Positions 1 to 7,816 of a DNA stretch of 64,000 nt are shown here, piece after piece. Below the pieces are notes generated by a model. The model ran no database searches, was not told where the DNA came from, and was given only the letters and a program-made list of their open reading frames with translations. Both the position numbers and the translations under genes were made by a program. Every line of letters starts with the position of its first letter. The first letter of the stretch is position 1. The stretch lies in assembly GCA_963802635.1 (NCBI GenBank), contig CAWDJJ010000003.1, forward strand, positions 744,001 through 808,000, read 5' to 3'. This DNA is from CAVTLG01 sp963802635 (lineage in GTDB: Bacteria > Chloroflexota > Ktedonobacteria > Ktedonobacterales > Ktedonobacteraceae).

Positions 1-881
1 TGACTGGTGGCAATCATACGGTGAGAGAGGATGGGTATTGCCAGGCGTTTGACGTCGTCAGGAATGACATAGCTACGCCCGTGCATGGCCGCGTGGGCCT
101 GGCTGGCTCGATAGAGTGCCAGCGTCCCACGTGGACTTACACCCAGTTCAACGCCATGATGCTCACGTGTTGCTCGTACTAACTCGATGATATATTCTTC
201 TACATTGTCCCCAATATGTACTTTGCGAATCACTTTTTGCAATTGCACTAATTGCTCTGCTGCTACTACTGACTGCAAATCCTCTAATGGTTGCTGCTCT
301 TTGAAGCGTTGTACAATCTGCCGCTCCTCCACCTTGCTTGGATAATCCAGGCGCAAGCGCATCAGGAAGCGATCAAGTTGCGCTTCCGGTAGAGGGAAGG
401 TACCCTCCAATTCTACTGGATTTTGTGTGGCGATGACAAGAAAAGGTCGCGGGAGCGCGAACGTCTCGCGCTCAATACTGATCTGCCGCTCCTCCATAGC
501 TTCCAGCAACGCGGATTGTGTACGCGGTGTGGCGCGATTAATCTCGTCAGCGAGCACGATTTGGGTGAGCAACGGACCCGGTCGAAATTCAAACTCGCCT
601 TTTTTCTGATTATAGAAAGTGATGCCGGTGATATCCGAGGGCAACAGGTCAGGTGTAAACTGAACGCGTTGAAATGAGCATCCGAGCGATCTGGCAAGCG
701 TCTTTGCCAGCGTGGTTTTGCCGATGCCCGGTACATCTTCAAAGAGCACATGCCCTTCACACAACACGGCTACAATTAGCTGGTCAATGACCTCTGCTTT
801 GCCGACAATTACCCGATTTACATTCTGTCGCAGCTCAGTCGCAGTCCGCTGGACCAACTGGATTTTACCGGCTTGTGTCAT
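1..881 (-). CDS. MoxR-family AAA+ ATPase (3' end outside window)
   Basis: The reading frame runs from an ATG at 881 off the left edge, giving about 293 residues. Walker A (GIGKTTLAK) is near residues 52-60, Walker B (VLADEINRA) near 109-117, and a sensor-1-like ATQNP follows. The stretch after Walker B (TPRTQSALLEAMEERQISIE) is typical of MoxR ATPases, and the C-terminal part (VSPRGTLALYRASQAHA) is the MoxR lid. Family members act as cytoplasmic chaperone-like ATPases, often beside DUF58 or VWA-domain genes; any such partner would lie to the left of the window. The start is chosen because homologous sequence begins immediately after it. The remaining C-terminus is not visible. Confidence 0.9.
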   Translation of the reverse strand, partial: MTQAGKIQLVQRTATELRQNVNRVIVGKAEVIDQLIVAVLCEGHVLFEDVPGIGKTTLAKTLARSLGCSFQRVQFTPDLLPSDITGITFYNQKKGEFEFRPGPLLTQIVLADEINRATPRTQSALLEAMEERQISIERETFALPRPFLVIATQNPVELEGTFPLPEAQLDRFLMRLRLDYPSKVEERQIVQRFKEQQPLEDLQSVVAAEQLVQLQKVIRKVHIGDNVEEYIIELVRATREHHGVELGVSPRGTLALYRASQAHAAMHGRSYVIPDDVKRLAIPILSHRMIATS

Positions 882-1030
882 ATATCATCCTTACTACAGT
901 TAATAATCGACATAAAGTTAGACTGAGAAAATAAGCCCACTTGATATGTCTGGTGCTATGCTGATTGCATTATATATATCAGGAGGTGTAGGTGGCAATG
1001 CCTGCTTTCTCTTTTCCTTCGATCCATCTA

Positions 1031-1112
1031 ATGCCCATAGGCATTCAGAAACGCAACGCTCGTTGCTAGAAATATGCGGCAGCATATTTCTCATCTGAAT
1101 GCAAGGCAATAT
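1031..1112 (-). repeat. Palindromic REP-like repeat, copy 1
   Basis: It has the same ends as copies at 5551, 12272 and 35639 but in the opposite orientation. On the minus strand it starts TATTGCCTTGCATTCAGATG and ends in CTGAATGCCTATGGG. The interior contains the inverted pair AAATATGC/GCATATTT. It is non-coding, and its downstream end abuts a second inverted-repeat element. Confidence 0.8.
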
Positions 1113-1113
1113 A

Positions 1114-1218
1114 AGAGGCTGTGTGCAAAGGCTTGAGAAGCTAAGGGAAAAAGCACAGGTAATACCCATGAACTCCCATCTGAAGGCAACGCGAGCTATC
1201 CCTTTGCACACAGCCTCT
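1114..1218. mobile_element. MITE-like element with 18-bp perfect terminal inverted repeats
   Basis: Positions 1114-1131 (AGAGGCTGTGTGCAAAGG) are exactly reverse-complementary to 1201-1218. The 105-bp unit encodes nothing recognisable. Its termini resemble the ends of IS elements, but no clear target duplication is visible. It directly follows the palindromic repeat copy 1, suggesting insertion into or next to that repeat. Confidence 0.55.
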
Positions 1219-1318
1219 AAAGATACTGTGACTACATGATCTATACGCAGTTTATAGAAATAAGTTCACAGCCATCTTGTGAAAGACCTTCTGCCGATAG
1301 ATAACACTGTAATATAGC

Positions 1319-1350
1319 CTGGTAGTTTGCTCAATTTGGCAAACTACCAG
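1319..1350 (-). terminator. Hairpin downstream of the 1423-2241 gene
   Basis: A 12-bp perfect stem (CTGGTAGTTTGC at 1319-1330, complement at 1339-1350) has an 8-nt loop. It lies about 70 bp past the stop of the minus-strand gene. No strong U tract follows, so termination is inferred. Confidence 0.45.
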
Positions 1351-1422
1351 ATAGGTCTGTTAAAAGTGTATCTGAAATCGACATAAAAATAGAAAAAAAG
1401 GCGCTCTTGCTAAGATATACTC

Positions 1423-2241
1423 TTAATCTTTGAATTTGATTTGCACGGTGACTGTTTGAGATGATACGAGCCGGTTTTGCGTCTGGGCTACGGCTGTCAC
1501 ACGCGCGACAATACTGTTGCTTCCAAAACCAACGTTCTGCACTTTGACATGCCAATCGATGGTGACTGTGCCATTGGCGTCAGTCGTACCTGAACCAGTA
1601 GTGAATAAACCAGGCGTAGCTGTATAAAAACCGGTCAATTTGACACTGATGTTGGGTCGGGTGGCCTGAACAGTCACAGCAACGGTGGTATTATTTTGTA
1701 CCTGAGCAGGAATACTGGTAATCTGTAGGGTTAATGGGCCTGTAGTGCTGACCGTTGCCGCTGTGGACGCGGCGGTTGGTTTTGCCGTCACTGGCATTGC
1801 GTTGCTTGCTTGTGTCGCTATTGGCGTCGCGGTAGGGACTGTCATAGGCGTTGCGGTAGGAACGGATGTTGGCGCTGTGGTCACGACAGTTGGTTTTGCT
1901 GCGCTGGCAACTTGCGTTGCGGAAGGTTGCGACGCTGTTGGGCGAGAAACAAAGCTAGCGGCCAGGACTACACCAACAACGCCAGAAAATAAGATCGTGG
2001 CGACTGCGACTATCAGCACTTTAGAGGCCGGGTCGGAGCGCCACAACAAGATAAGCCTGGTGACAGGATTTTTGGGTTGCGGAGCTGCTGATTGACGAAT
2101 CAACTGTTCAGGCCGAATCGGTTTCTTTTGTGTATAGGTAAATGGCGGTGTATACGTCTTCGCTGGTACGACAGGCAAGATAAGTTTGCTCTGAGGTATA
2201 GGTTCTGTTGGGTCCTCCGCCCTATAACGGTCCTTACTCAT
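1423..2241 (-). CDS. Membrane-anchored Thr/Pro-rich protein with C-terminal Ig-like domain, function unknown
   Basis: The protein has 272 residues. Residues 1-65 are a basic, proline-containing cytoplasmic segment. One transmembrane helix (about 75-97, VLIVAVATILFSGVVGVVLAA) follows, then a Thr/Ala/Pro linker with repeated VPTATP-type units (about 100-170), and a beta-rich C-terminal domain (about 172-272) with the look of an Ig-like/Big fold (LQITSIPAQVQNNTTVAVTV). No signal-peptide cleavage site is obvious, so it is probably a type II membrane protein exposing the Ig-like domain. The ATG at 2241 is preceded by GAGAGGAGGATGTA, a good ribosome-binding site. It stands alone, and its job is unknown. 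Confidence 0.8.
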   Translation of the reverse strand: MSKDRYRAEDPTEPIPQSKLILPVVPAKTYTPPFTYTQKKPIRPEQLIRQSAAPQPKNPVTRLILLWRSDPASKVLIVAVATILFSGVVGVVLAASFVSRPTASQPSATQVASAAKPTVVTTAPTSVPTATPMTVPTATPIATQASNAMPVTAKPTAASTAATVSTTGPLTLQITSIPAQVQNNTTVAVTVQATRPNISVKLTGFYTATPGLFTTGSGTTDANGTVTIDWHVKVQNVGFGSNSIVARVTAVAQTQNRLVSSQTVTVQIKFKD

Positions 2242-2472
2242 TACATCCTCCTCTCAAATCAAATACATGCTATTCTGGAAAGAAAGGTTTTGCTAGAAAT
2301 AGAGAAAACGGTGCTCTTTCCGAACTTATTCTTAAAATGTGTCTGAAATGTGCACACTTTTCGCCCGTAGTGAGCTGAAACTGGACTCATTCTTAAAGGG
2401 AGTATATGTTATAAGATTGCCTCTGTAAAATTATTCGCTAAAAGGGCTATGTGAAGTTGATGTCATATATGT

Positions 2473-3393
2473 TCAAGAGTGTTCAACCATATACAATTTA
2501 AGTTGTGAAAGTACTGTACTCACCTGAATCTTTTCTAGCATGGGCGCAGAGATGACGTTAACAGCGGGACCAGACGGTCGCCAGATAACCGGATCGCTCG
2601 GACCAAAAAGGGCAATTGTCGGTAGGCCAAGCTGAGCTGCAAGGTGAGTGATGCCCGAGTCGTTGCCAAGATAAGCTCGGCAGCATTGCAGGTGCTGGGC
2701 AACCGTGAGCAGTGGAGCGTCCACTAACAGATTGAGCAAACTAGCATGTGGGGGAGTTGGGAGCTGGTGACGCAGGTCGTCCAGGCGCTGCTGATCGGCT
2801 GGCCCAGCTAATAGTAGGACCGGAACAGCGTGCTGCCATAGAGCCACAATAACAGCAGCGAAATGAGCAACCGGCCAGCACTTGTAAACCCCTCCGCTAC
2901 CCGGATGAATGGCGATACATCCCGCTGGAAGTTGTATCGACGCTGATGTTGTCGCTGGTAGGATACAGGACACCGAATTTTGCGCTGTCCACGACATCCC
3001 GATTGTTTCTGCTAAATAAGCGACAACTGGTTGACGCTTATCGGTCGCGGGTCGGCCCGGAGCCACAACTATCTGCGGGATAGCGATCTTGCGCAGATTA
3101 TTTGCCACCATGCCCTGGGGATCACGCAGCCAGCAGATCGCCATATCTACCTGTCCCAAAAGCTCAGATAGTTGCTCTTTTGGTGCATCGGGCTGGAAAA
3201 GCTTGCCCCACTTAGCATCTTCGTAGCTGGATACGGCGTTCACGAGATTGCAGGCCAGGGCCAGTGGTAAAACGGCTGCATTACCCACAAACGTGATAAA
3301 AAGCTCGGTATGCTGAACTTTTAAAGCCTGTAGTAGCGGAAAGGTCAACAGTGTATCACCGATAGCGCCCGGACGGATTATGAGCATGCGCAT
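2473..3393 (-). CDS. Glycosyltransferase family 9 (heptosyltransferase-like)
   Basis: About 306 residues from the ATG at 3393; a longer frame reaches 3450, but the conserved family N-terminus (MLIIRPGAIGDTLLTFPLL) begins just after 3393 and an AAAGGAC motif precedes it. The C-terminal half has the GT9 signature: HPGSGGVYKCWP near residue 160, then a GNDSGITHLAAQLGLPTIALFGPSDP block near 255. GT9 enzymes transfer sugars from nucleotide sugars, classically heptose to LPS core. A monoderm-like Chloroflexota would use it on another glycan or glycolipid. It follows a small membrane protein gene by 22 bp and may be co-transcribed with it and the HerA-like gene. Confidence 0.85.
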   Translation of the reverse strand: MRMLIIRPGAIGDTLLTFPLLQALKVQHTELFITFVGNAAVLPLALACNLVNAVSSYEDAKWGKLFQPDAPKEQLSELLGQVDMAICWLRDPQGMVANNLRKIAIPQIVVAPGRPATDKRQPVVAYLAETIGMSWTAQNSVSCILPATTSASIQLPAGCIAIHPGSGGVYKCWPVAHFAAVIVALWQHAVPVLLLAGPADQQRLDDLRHQLPTPPHASLLNLLVDAPLLTVAQHLQCCRAYLGNDSGITHLAAQLGLPTIALFGPSDPVIWRPSGPAVNVISAPMLEKIQVSTVLSQLKLYMVEHS

Positions 3394-3415
3394 GTTTTTC
3401 GTGTCCTTTCGCCTA

Positions 3416-3781
3416 TTACTTCTTTGCCAATGATAATATCTCAACCACAATAGCTACCAGACAAATAACGATGGTGGTAAATATATTCCAGCTATGCAGC
3501 GCGCTCAGCACCAGATTCAGGACAATGACCAGTGATAGTAATGCACTCTGTCGTATGGCCGGGCGTACGGTGGCATGGTAGAGCCGTCCAGCAAACACGT
3601 AATGACCAACCGTGTAGATAATAGATCCAAATGTACACGTTAATGCTAGACAGAGCAACGCGAAGAAGACGACAAAATCAAATGTCGTGTCGGGGTATAC
3701 AAAGCGTGTGAACAGCAACAGCCCTCCCCACGCGACCAGCGCAACGAGTGCCAACATATAGAGAGGTGTACGCCTGGACAT
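3416..3781 (-). CDS. Small polytopic membrane protein, unknown function
   Basis: The product has 121 residues and is almost entirely hydrophobic, with about four predicted membrane helices (residues 8-26, 35-58, 80-95, 97-118). I do not recognise a family. The ATG at 3781 has AAAAGGAT immediately upstream, a close ribosome-binding site. It sits 14 bp after the HerA-like gene and 22 bp before the GT9 gene, so co-expression is likely. It could help a membrane glycan pathway, but that is only inference from position. Confidence 0.7.
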   Translation of the reverse strand: MSRRTPLYMLALVALVAWGGLLLFTRFVYPDTTFDFVVFFALLCLALTCTFGSIIYTVGHYVFAGRLYHATVRPAIRQSALLSLVIVLNLVLSALHSWNIFTTIVICLVAIVVEILSLAKK

Positions 3782-3795
3782 ATCCTTTTAACCTA

Positions 3796-5532
3796 TCACC
3801 TTAGCAAGTTAAAGCCTTTATTGCCGTTCAGAGGAGCCTCGATGCGCCGCCGACTCTCCTGCGTATCACGGCTAAGATAGTTGCGCCACATATCGGGTGC
3901 ATCCTTACTTTCACCGCCATGTTGCGTAATGCGTGTGCGTACACGGCAGATGACTGGTGTGTTGACGGCTGCGCCTGCGACGATTACCTGGCCCTTTGAG
4001 AGCGCGGGTAAATTGTCTAGCAGATCCCGTCCAACGCCTTCGATAGCAGCAGCAACGCTTTTCTGGTCGATTTCGTTAACGATGCGCATGATGCACTGCG
4101 TCTGACATTGACTGAGTACATCGGAGTCAAGCTTGCCTGGACGTTGGCTGATGAGTCCGATACCAATACCGAATTTGCGACCTTCGGCCAGTACTTGCTT
4201 GAGGATAGCGGTCGAAACAACTTCGGTCCCGCCAGGAGCAAAATGGTGAGCCTCCTCAATGAGTACGAAGACTGGATAGGGAAGAAAGAACTCACCGGAT
4301 TGAACCTTGCCACGCTCGGTAGCCATGCGCGCCTGGTTAAGGCGACGTAGTAAGGTGGCAACAATGACTTGTTGATCGCGTTCGTCGATCTCATTGAGTT
4401 GTAGGACCGTGCATTGACCGGGTTGAAAGATCTCCGATAGATCCAGGTGCTGCGTATCGTCGAAGGTAAAGCTGTGCTCAAAGCGCTGCTCAACGCGCCA
4501 GGTCAATGCGTGGACGGTGCTGGAGTCGTCGGCCCCCTCGCTATCTTCATCATTCTTCTGCCGTGAAACGGCTTTGATCGCTTGTTTGAGATCTGCCGCT
4601 CCCCAGGGATGCCCATGTTTATTCTCTTGTACTTTGCGCAGGGCGCGACTCAAAAGATACTGCTGCTTCTCCGTCATTTCAGGTAAAAGTTGGCGCATAT
4701 CGCCGATATTCAGCGTCGAGATGCGCACTTTGACCTGATCTGGTTTATACACCTGTACTTGCGCCTGGTAGCCATTGCCGTGACCATCGCCGGATTCAGT
4801 GAAGTCTGGCGCGTTGGCAATCTGATCCAGTGTGCCATATTCGCCATGTGGATCGATAATGAGGACACAGGCTTTATTGCGCGGCTGCATCAATTCTTCG
4901 ATAATGACACTGGCTAGATAGCTTTTTCCTGCGCCCGTGCTGGCGATGATTGCCAGATGAGTGCTGACAATATCTTTGACGGAAAGCACAATTGGTACGG
5001 CATTGGGTGCACGTGTGAGCAGAGAGCCAACCGTAGCGGAACCAGGCTGCATATGCTGCTTGCGACTGAGAATCTCAGCCAGCATCAGATCATCCGCGAG
5101 AAAGATCTGCTTGCCCGATTGTGGTGGAATCCAGGGATTGATGAAAGAGCCAGTAGCCTGTTCATAATAGCCCATAATAGCTACATGCAGCTCAAAGAGT
5201 TCGTTGGTATGGCTATTATAGCCAACCATCGCGGCTACTTCGGTCGGTGCAATTTCCGGTTCGCCTAGAAACGTATCGGGATAGAGTTGCAGCGGCACAC
5301 GCTTCAGGATACGTCCCAGTACACGGCGTATGGGCAGTGTTCCTCCGTTTAATGCGGCCAGCTCGGGATCGGCCAGTTCGTAGTAGACATATTCGCCATT
5401 TTTGAGGACCTGATTGTCGTCGCGCGAGACAAACGTATATTCATGCGTAGATTCGCCTGGTCCTTTGGTGATACCAACAGGTTTGCGCGCAGGTTGCCCT
5501 GGAGTAAGCGACATAACGTTTTGATCGGTCAT
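3796..5532 (-). CDS. HerA/VirB4-like ATPase with N-terminal HAS-barrel region
   Basis: The protein has 578 residues. Residues 30-120 fit a HAS-barrel (EYVYYELADP, IRRVLGRILKRVPLQLYPDTF). The ATPase core has Walker A ASTGAGKSYLASVIIEEL near 203-220, an acidic IIDPHGEYG block near 238, Walker B VFVLIEEAHHF near 430 and a late ISQRPGKLD motif near 473. This is the DUF87/HerA architecture, which forms hexameric DNA-translocating rings. In archaea, HerA works with NurA nuclease in end resection; in bacteria, HerA-type ATPases also act in defence systems. No NurA domain is visible here. The start ATG has GAGGAG 9 nt upstream. The next upstream gene also carries a HAS-barrel-like region, which suggests a functional pair. 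Confidence 0.85.
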   Translation of the reverse strand: MTDQNVMSLTPGQPARKPVGITKGPGESTHEYTFVSRDDNQVLKNGEYVYYELADPELAALNGGTLPIRRVLGRILKRVPLQLYPDTFLGEPEIAPTEVAAMVGYNSHTNELFELHVAIMGYYEQATGSFINPWIPPQSGKQIFLADDLMLAEILSRKQHMQPGSATVGSLLTRAPNAVPIVLSVKDIVSTHLAIIASTGAGKSYLASVIIEELMQPRNKACVLIIDPHGEYGTLDQIANAPDFTESGDGHGNGYQAQVQVYKPDQVKVRISTLNIGDMRQLLPEMTEKQQYLLSRALRKVQENKHGHPWGAADLKQAIKAVSRQKNDEDSEGADDSSTVHALTWRVEQRFEHSFTFDDTQHLDLSEIFQPGQCTVLQLNEIDERDQQVIVATLLRRLNQARMATERGKVQSGEFFLPYPVFVLIEEAHHFAPGGTEVVSTAILKQVLAEGRKFGIGIGLISQRPGKLDSDVLSQCQTQCIMRIVNEIDQKSVAAAIEGVGRDLLDNLPALSKGQVIVAGAAVNTPVICRVRTRITQHGGESKDAPDMWRNYLSRDTQESRRRIEAPLNGNKGFNLLR

Positions 5533-5550
5533 GAAATGGCTCCTCTGCTA

Positions 5551-5697
5551 TATTGCCTTGCATTCAGATGAGAAATATGCCGCAGCATATTTCTCACAAC
5601 GAGAGTTGCTGATCCGTCTGGCTGACTGCGTAGCAGTAGCTGCGCCAGCAGCGTTGCCAGGCGGAATAAGAACGCGTTTCTGAATGCCTATGGGTAT
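5551..5697 (+). repeat. Palindromic REP-like repeat, copy 2 (long form)
   Basis: It begins TATTGCCTTGCATTCAGATG and ends CTGAATGCCTATGGGTAT, so the GCATTCAGA/TCTGAATGC ends form an outer stem. Near the left end is AAATATGC-CGCA-GCATATTT, and a second variable hairpin region follows. It fills the gap between the HAS-barrel gene and the HerA-like gene and touches the former's stop codon. Confidence 0.8.
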
Positions 5698-6395
5698 TAG
5701 CCTGTTGTTTCCACTTTGAGTCGCCAGGCGAAGTTGCGTTTGACGATGGAAAGTAGAGCGAGATTCTGTGGAAATAGGTGCTCTAACTGGTCGATGATAC
5801 GCAGCGTGACCATTGGTAGCAGGCTATTGCGCTGCGCGATGATATGGGGCAGATACCCCATGTGCAGATAGGCACGCTGGCTATCCGGTTCAACGCTATC
5901 CTTAAAGTAATGGAAGGCGCAGACTTCTTCATCCGTCATCGTCTCAATCTCGCTTCCCAGTTCCAGGGCCAGCAGTGGTACACCATGCATTGTGGAGAGA
6001 AACACGGGTTGTCCTTCTGATGACTGACGCTGTTCTATCATACCTAGAACCATAATATAGATCAGGACAGCTTTTTCAGAAATATAGTCTGGGGAGAAAA
6101 GTTCGACCTGTGTCTCATTGGAGAGGCGTGGTCCCAGCGCGCCAAAGGCTGGATTGAGCAGGATCGTATCATAAATGACGCCGACTGCGTAAGTCACGGG
6201 TTCCTGGCTGAGACCTAATGCATAGTCCAGGGTCGTGTCTGGATCATCGGCCTGCCCGGCGCGCACCGCAACTCGTACGAAGCGACCAAAGGCATAATCC
6301 GCTGGACTCGGCTCGACCTCAACTTCGCGTGGGCCGTAAATCTGGCAGACATAGGTAATATGTGAATCTGATTTGACGATCTTCCCGATAAACAT
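5697..6395 (-). CDS. HAS-barrel domain protein, partner of the HerA-like ATPase
   Basis: The protein has 232 residues. The first 90 residues fit a HAS-barrel: MFIGKIVKSDSHITYVCQIY, then FGRFVRVAVRAG, then AVGVIYDTILLNPAFGALG. This beta-barrel also occurs at the N-terminus of HerA and F1 ATPases, where it mediates subunit or partner contacts. The C-terminal 140 residues are mostly helical and not recognised; I see no NurA nuclease motif. The ATG at 6395 has GGAGAGG 8 nt upstream. A TATAAT-like box on the minus strand (6526-6531) suggests the operon starts here and continues, through repeat copy 2, into the HerA-like gene. Confidence 0.7.
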   Translation of the reverse strand: MFIGKIVKSDSHITYVCQIYGPREVEVEPSPADYAFGRFVRVAVRAGQADDPDTTLDYALGLSQEPVTYAVGVIYDTILLNPAFGALGPRLSNETQVELFSPDYISEKAVLIYIMVLGMIEQRQSSEGQPVFLSTMHGVPLLALELGSEIETMTDEEVCAFHYFKDSVEPDSQRAYLHMGYLPHIIAQRNSLLPMVTLRIIDQLEHLFPQNLALLSIVKRNFAWRLKVETTG

Positions 6396-6525
6396 CTCGT
6401 AACCTCTCCAGGTACCGCGAGTTGTAGCCTCTCCATCTATTCTTATGGCTTGTACCAGATAGAGCTAATAGAGCTTGTGGCGCAGGCGCAACGCACAACG
6501 ATTTTAGAACAAATGGTTTGGCGGC

Positions 6526-6531
6526 ATTATA
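6526..6531 (-). promoter_or_regulatory. Possible -10 box of the HAS-barrel/HerA operon
   Basis: TATAAT lies on the minus strand about 130 bp before the ATG at 6395. No good -35 match lies 16-18 bp upstream, so this is a weak call. Confidence 0.35.
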
Positions 6532-6649
6532 ACATAGATTTGGCTTTTCGTGTGATTGTTCTTTCTTTCTCCATTGTATGCAGTCGGAATGCTCTTCTGG
6601 GGCCGGTTCAGATGGGTACTATTGATAGGGAAAGGAGGTGAATGGCGCG

Positions 6650-6717
6650 TTTTTTCCTCAGTTTTTTGTAGGCGTAGGCGGCATTATTTGATCACGGGGT
6701 GTGAAAAAACGCCTACT
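6650..6717 (+). repeat. Left copy of a ~65-bp diverged repeat flanking hicB
   Basis: The segment is similar to 7137-7200. Both carry a T-rich run, then GCGG(C/T)ATTAT(T/C)TGATC, then GGTGTGAAAAA and GCCT. The pair brackets the HicB-like gene in direct orientation. Confidence 0.55.
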
Positions 6718-6748
6718 AGCATTTTAAGATGCTTTGTCAGGCGTTTTT
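6705..6748 (-). terminator. Bidirectional hairpin terminator after hicB
   Basis: AAAAACGCCT (6705-6714) pairs with AGGCGTTTTT (6739-6748), with an inner GCAT/ATGC stem. T runs follow on both strands. It lies about 60 bp past the hicB stop and before the next minus-strand operon. Confidence 0.7.
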
Positions 6749-6807
6749 GTTGTTGTGACACTCTGGCTCTCCAGTAGGTTTGTCCGTTATTTTGCTAGGA
6801 TTTTTGT

Positions 6808-7020
6808 TTATGCTACTGCGACCTTTGGAGGTGGAATAGGTCGTCCCAATTCCTTTGCAAACTCTATCCATCCCTCAATTGCATACTGAGCTTGTTTAAG
6901 TGCCTCTTCGTATGTTTTTCCATGCGTCTTGCATCCTGGGAGTTCAGGGACAATCGCTAGATATACTTGGTCTTCTTCACTCCATTGAATGATGATTGTG
7001 TAGCGCTGTTCTGTCTTCAT
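6808..7020 (-). CDS. Orphan HicB-like antitoxin
   Basis: The product has 70 residues and matches the HicB partial RNase-H fold: a YTIIIQWSEEDQVYLAIVPE strand pair, then LPGCKTHGKTYEEALKQA and an amphipathic helix. HicB normally neutralises the HicA mRNA interferase. No HicA-type small dsRBD-like gene is encoded on either side (6396-7380), so this is a solitary copy, either an orphan regulator or a remnant. There is no C-terminal DNA-binding domain. The ATG at 7020 follows GGAAAGAGCCT. A terminator follows the gene, and diverged direct repeats flank it, suggesting mobility. Confidence 0.75.
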   Translation of the reverse strand: MKTEQRYTIIIQWSEEDQVYLAIVPELPGCKTHGKTYEEALKQAQYAIEGWIEFAKELGRPIPPPKVAVA

Positions 7021-7136
7021 AGGCTCTTTCCTAACTTTTTTAGTGCGTTTCGCACATCTTTAATTTGATAGGGTTATGATAACTATAGCTTACCGCTTTG
7101 TCTACTCCCTTTTTGATTGTACGCATAATGTGCTTC

Positions 7137-7200
7137 TTTTTCTCGGCTTTTTTTAGACATAAGCGGTATTATCTGATCGTAAGGTGTGAAAAATGCCTGC
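7137..7200 (+). repeat. Right copy of the ~65-bp repeat flanking hicB
   Basis: It is the diverged counterpart of 6650-6717 (TAAGCGGTATTATCTGATC, then GGTGTGAAAAATGCCTGC). It lacks the perfect terminator stem of the left copy. Confidence 0.5.
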
Positions 7201-7300
7201 AGATTTTCAGCATGAAGTAAAGAGTTTAAATATCGTCTATAATGCTTTCTACATTGACAAGCCAGTCAGAGTAAGAAGCGCGTTTCTTACTACTTTATGT

Positions 7301-7335
7301 AAAAAGCCGCTCTCTGATGTTCAGGGAACGGCCTT
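7301..7335 (-). terminator. Terminator of the secreted-peptide gene
   Basis: On the minus strand a GGCCGTTCCC/GAGAGCGGC imperfect hairpin ends in a run of T. It lies about 45 bp after the stop at 7381, supporting a real single-gene transcript. Confidence 0.65.
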
Positions 7336-7380
7336 TGTTTATGATGAGGTACTACGGAAGTTAGTTAGCAGTGTATTGTG

Positions 7381-7590
7381 CTACAAGCCGATGCCAATAC
7401 CGATACCGATACCGATGTGGATGCCGCCACAACCGCAGCCACAGCCGCAAGTGCTGAACGCTGGAGTTACCGCGCGGTGAGTAGCAATAGACGCAGCAGA
7501 AGCATGAGCCGGTACACTCAATACCCCCAAGGTGAGACACATGCTGAGCACGACCACAATACTAGCAAGACGTTGAAGAATGTGTTTCAT
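7381..7590 (-). CDS. Small secreted Cys/Gly-rich peptide precursor with GI repeat tail
   Basis: The precursor has 69 residues. Residues 1-31 are a signal peptide (KHILQRLAS, hydrophobic core IVVVLSMCLTLGVLSV, then PAHASA). The mature part is short: a spacer (about 32-46), a CGCGCGCGG stretch with four cysteines alternating with glycines, IH, then four GI pairs ending in GL. The ATG at 7590 has GAAAGGGA at proper spacing and a terminator follows the stop, so it looks like a real gene. I know no family with this pattern. It might be a secreted antimicrobial or surface peptide, or a metal-binding peptide; no maturation enzyme is adjacent. Confidence 0.65.
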   Translation of the reverse strand: MKHILQRLASIVVVLSMCLTLGVLSVPAHASAASIATHRAVTPAFSTCGCGCGCGGIHIGIGIGIGIGL

Positions 7591-7816
7591 GATACTATCC
7601 CTTTCTTTAACTGTTCCATTGCATGTTCTCTGTATTGATCTAAATATATTTGATATTCTATCACAGAGAATTTGCTTACGCTAAAATATTACGCTGAAAT
7701 TAAGATATTATCAATGGTTCTTCCTATTTGTTGTACTTCAAATCATAAATCCGTATATAAAAATACATACTGCCCTACGAGATCTTATGGCTAAATTGCT
7801 GCCAATGCCTGATTAT

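Noticed and set aside
7193..7480. Plus-strand frame with PIPIPIP/PQPQPQ repeats
   Set aside because: It is the antisense reading of the secreted GI-repeat peptide and its terminator; the minus-strand gene has the ribosome-binding site and signal peptide.
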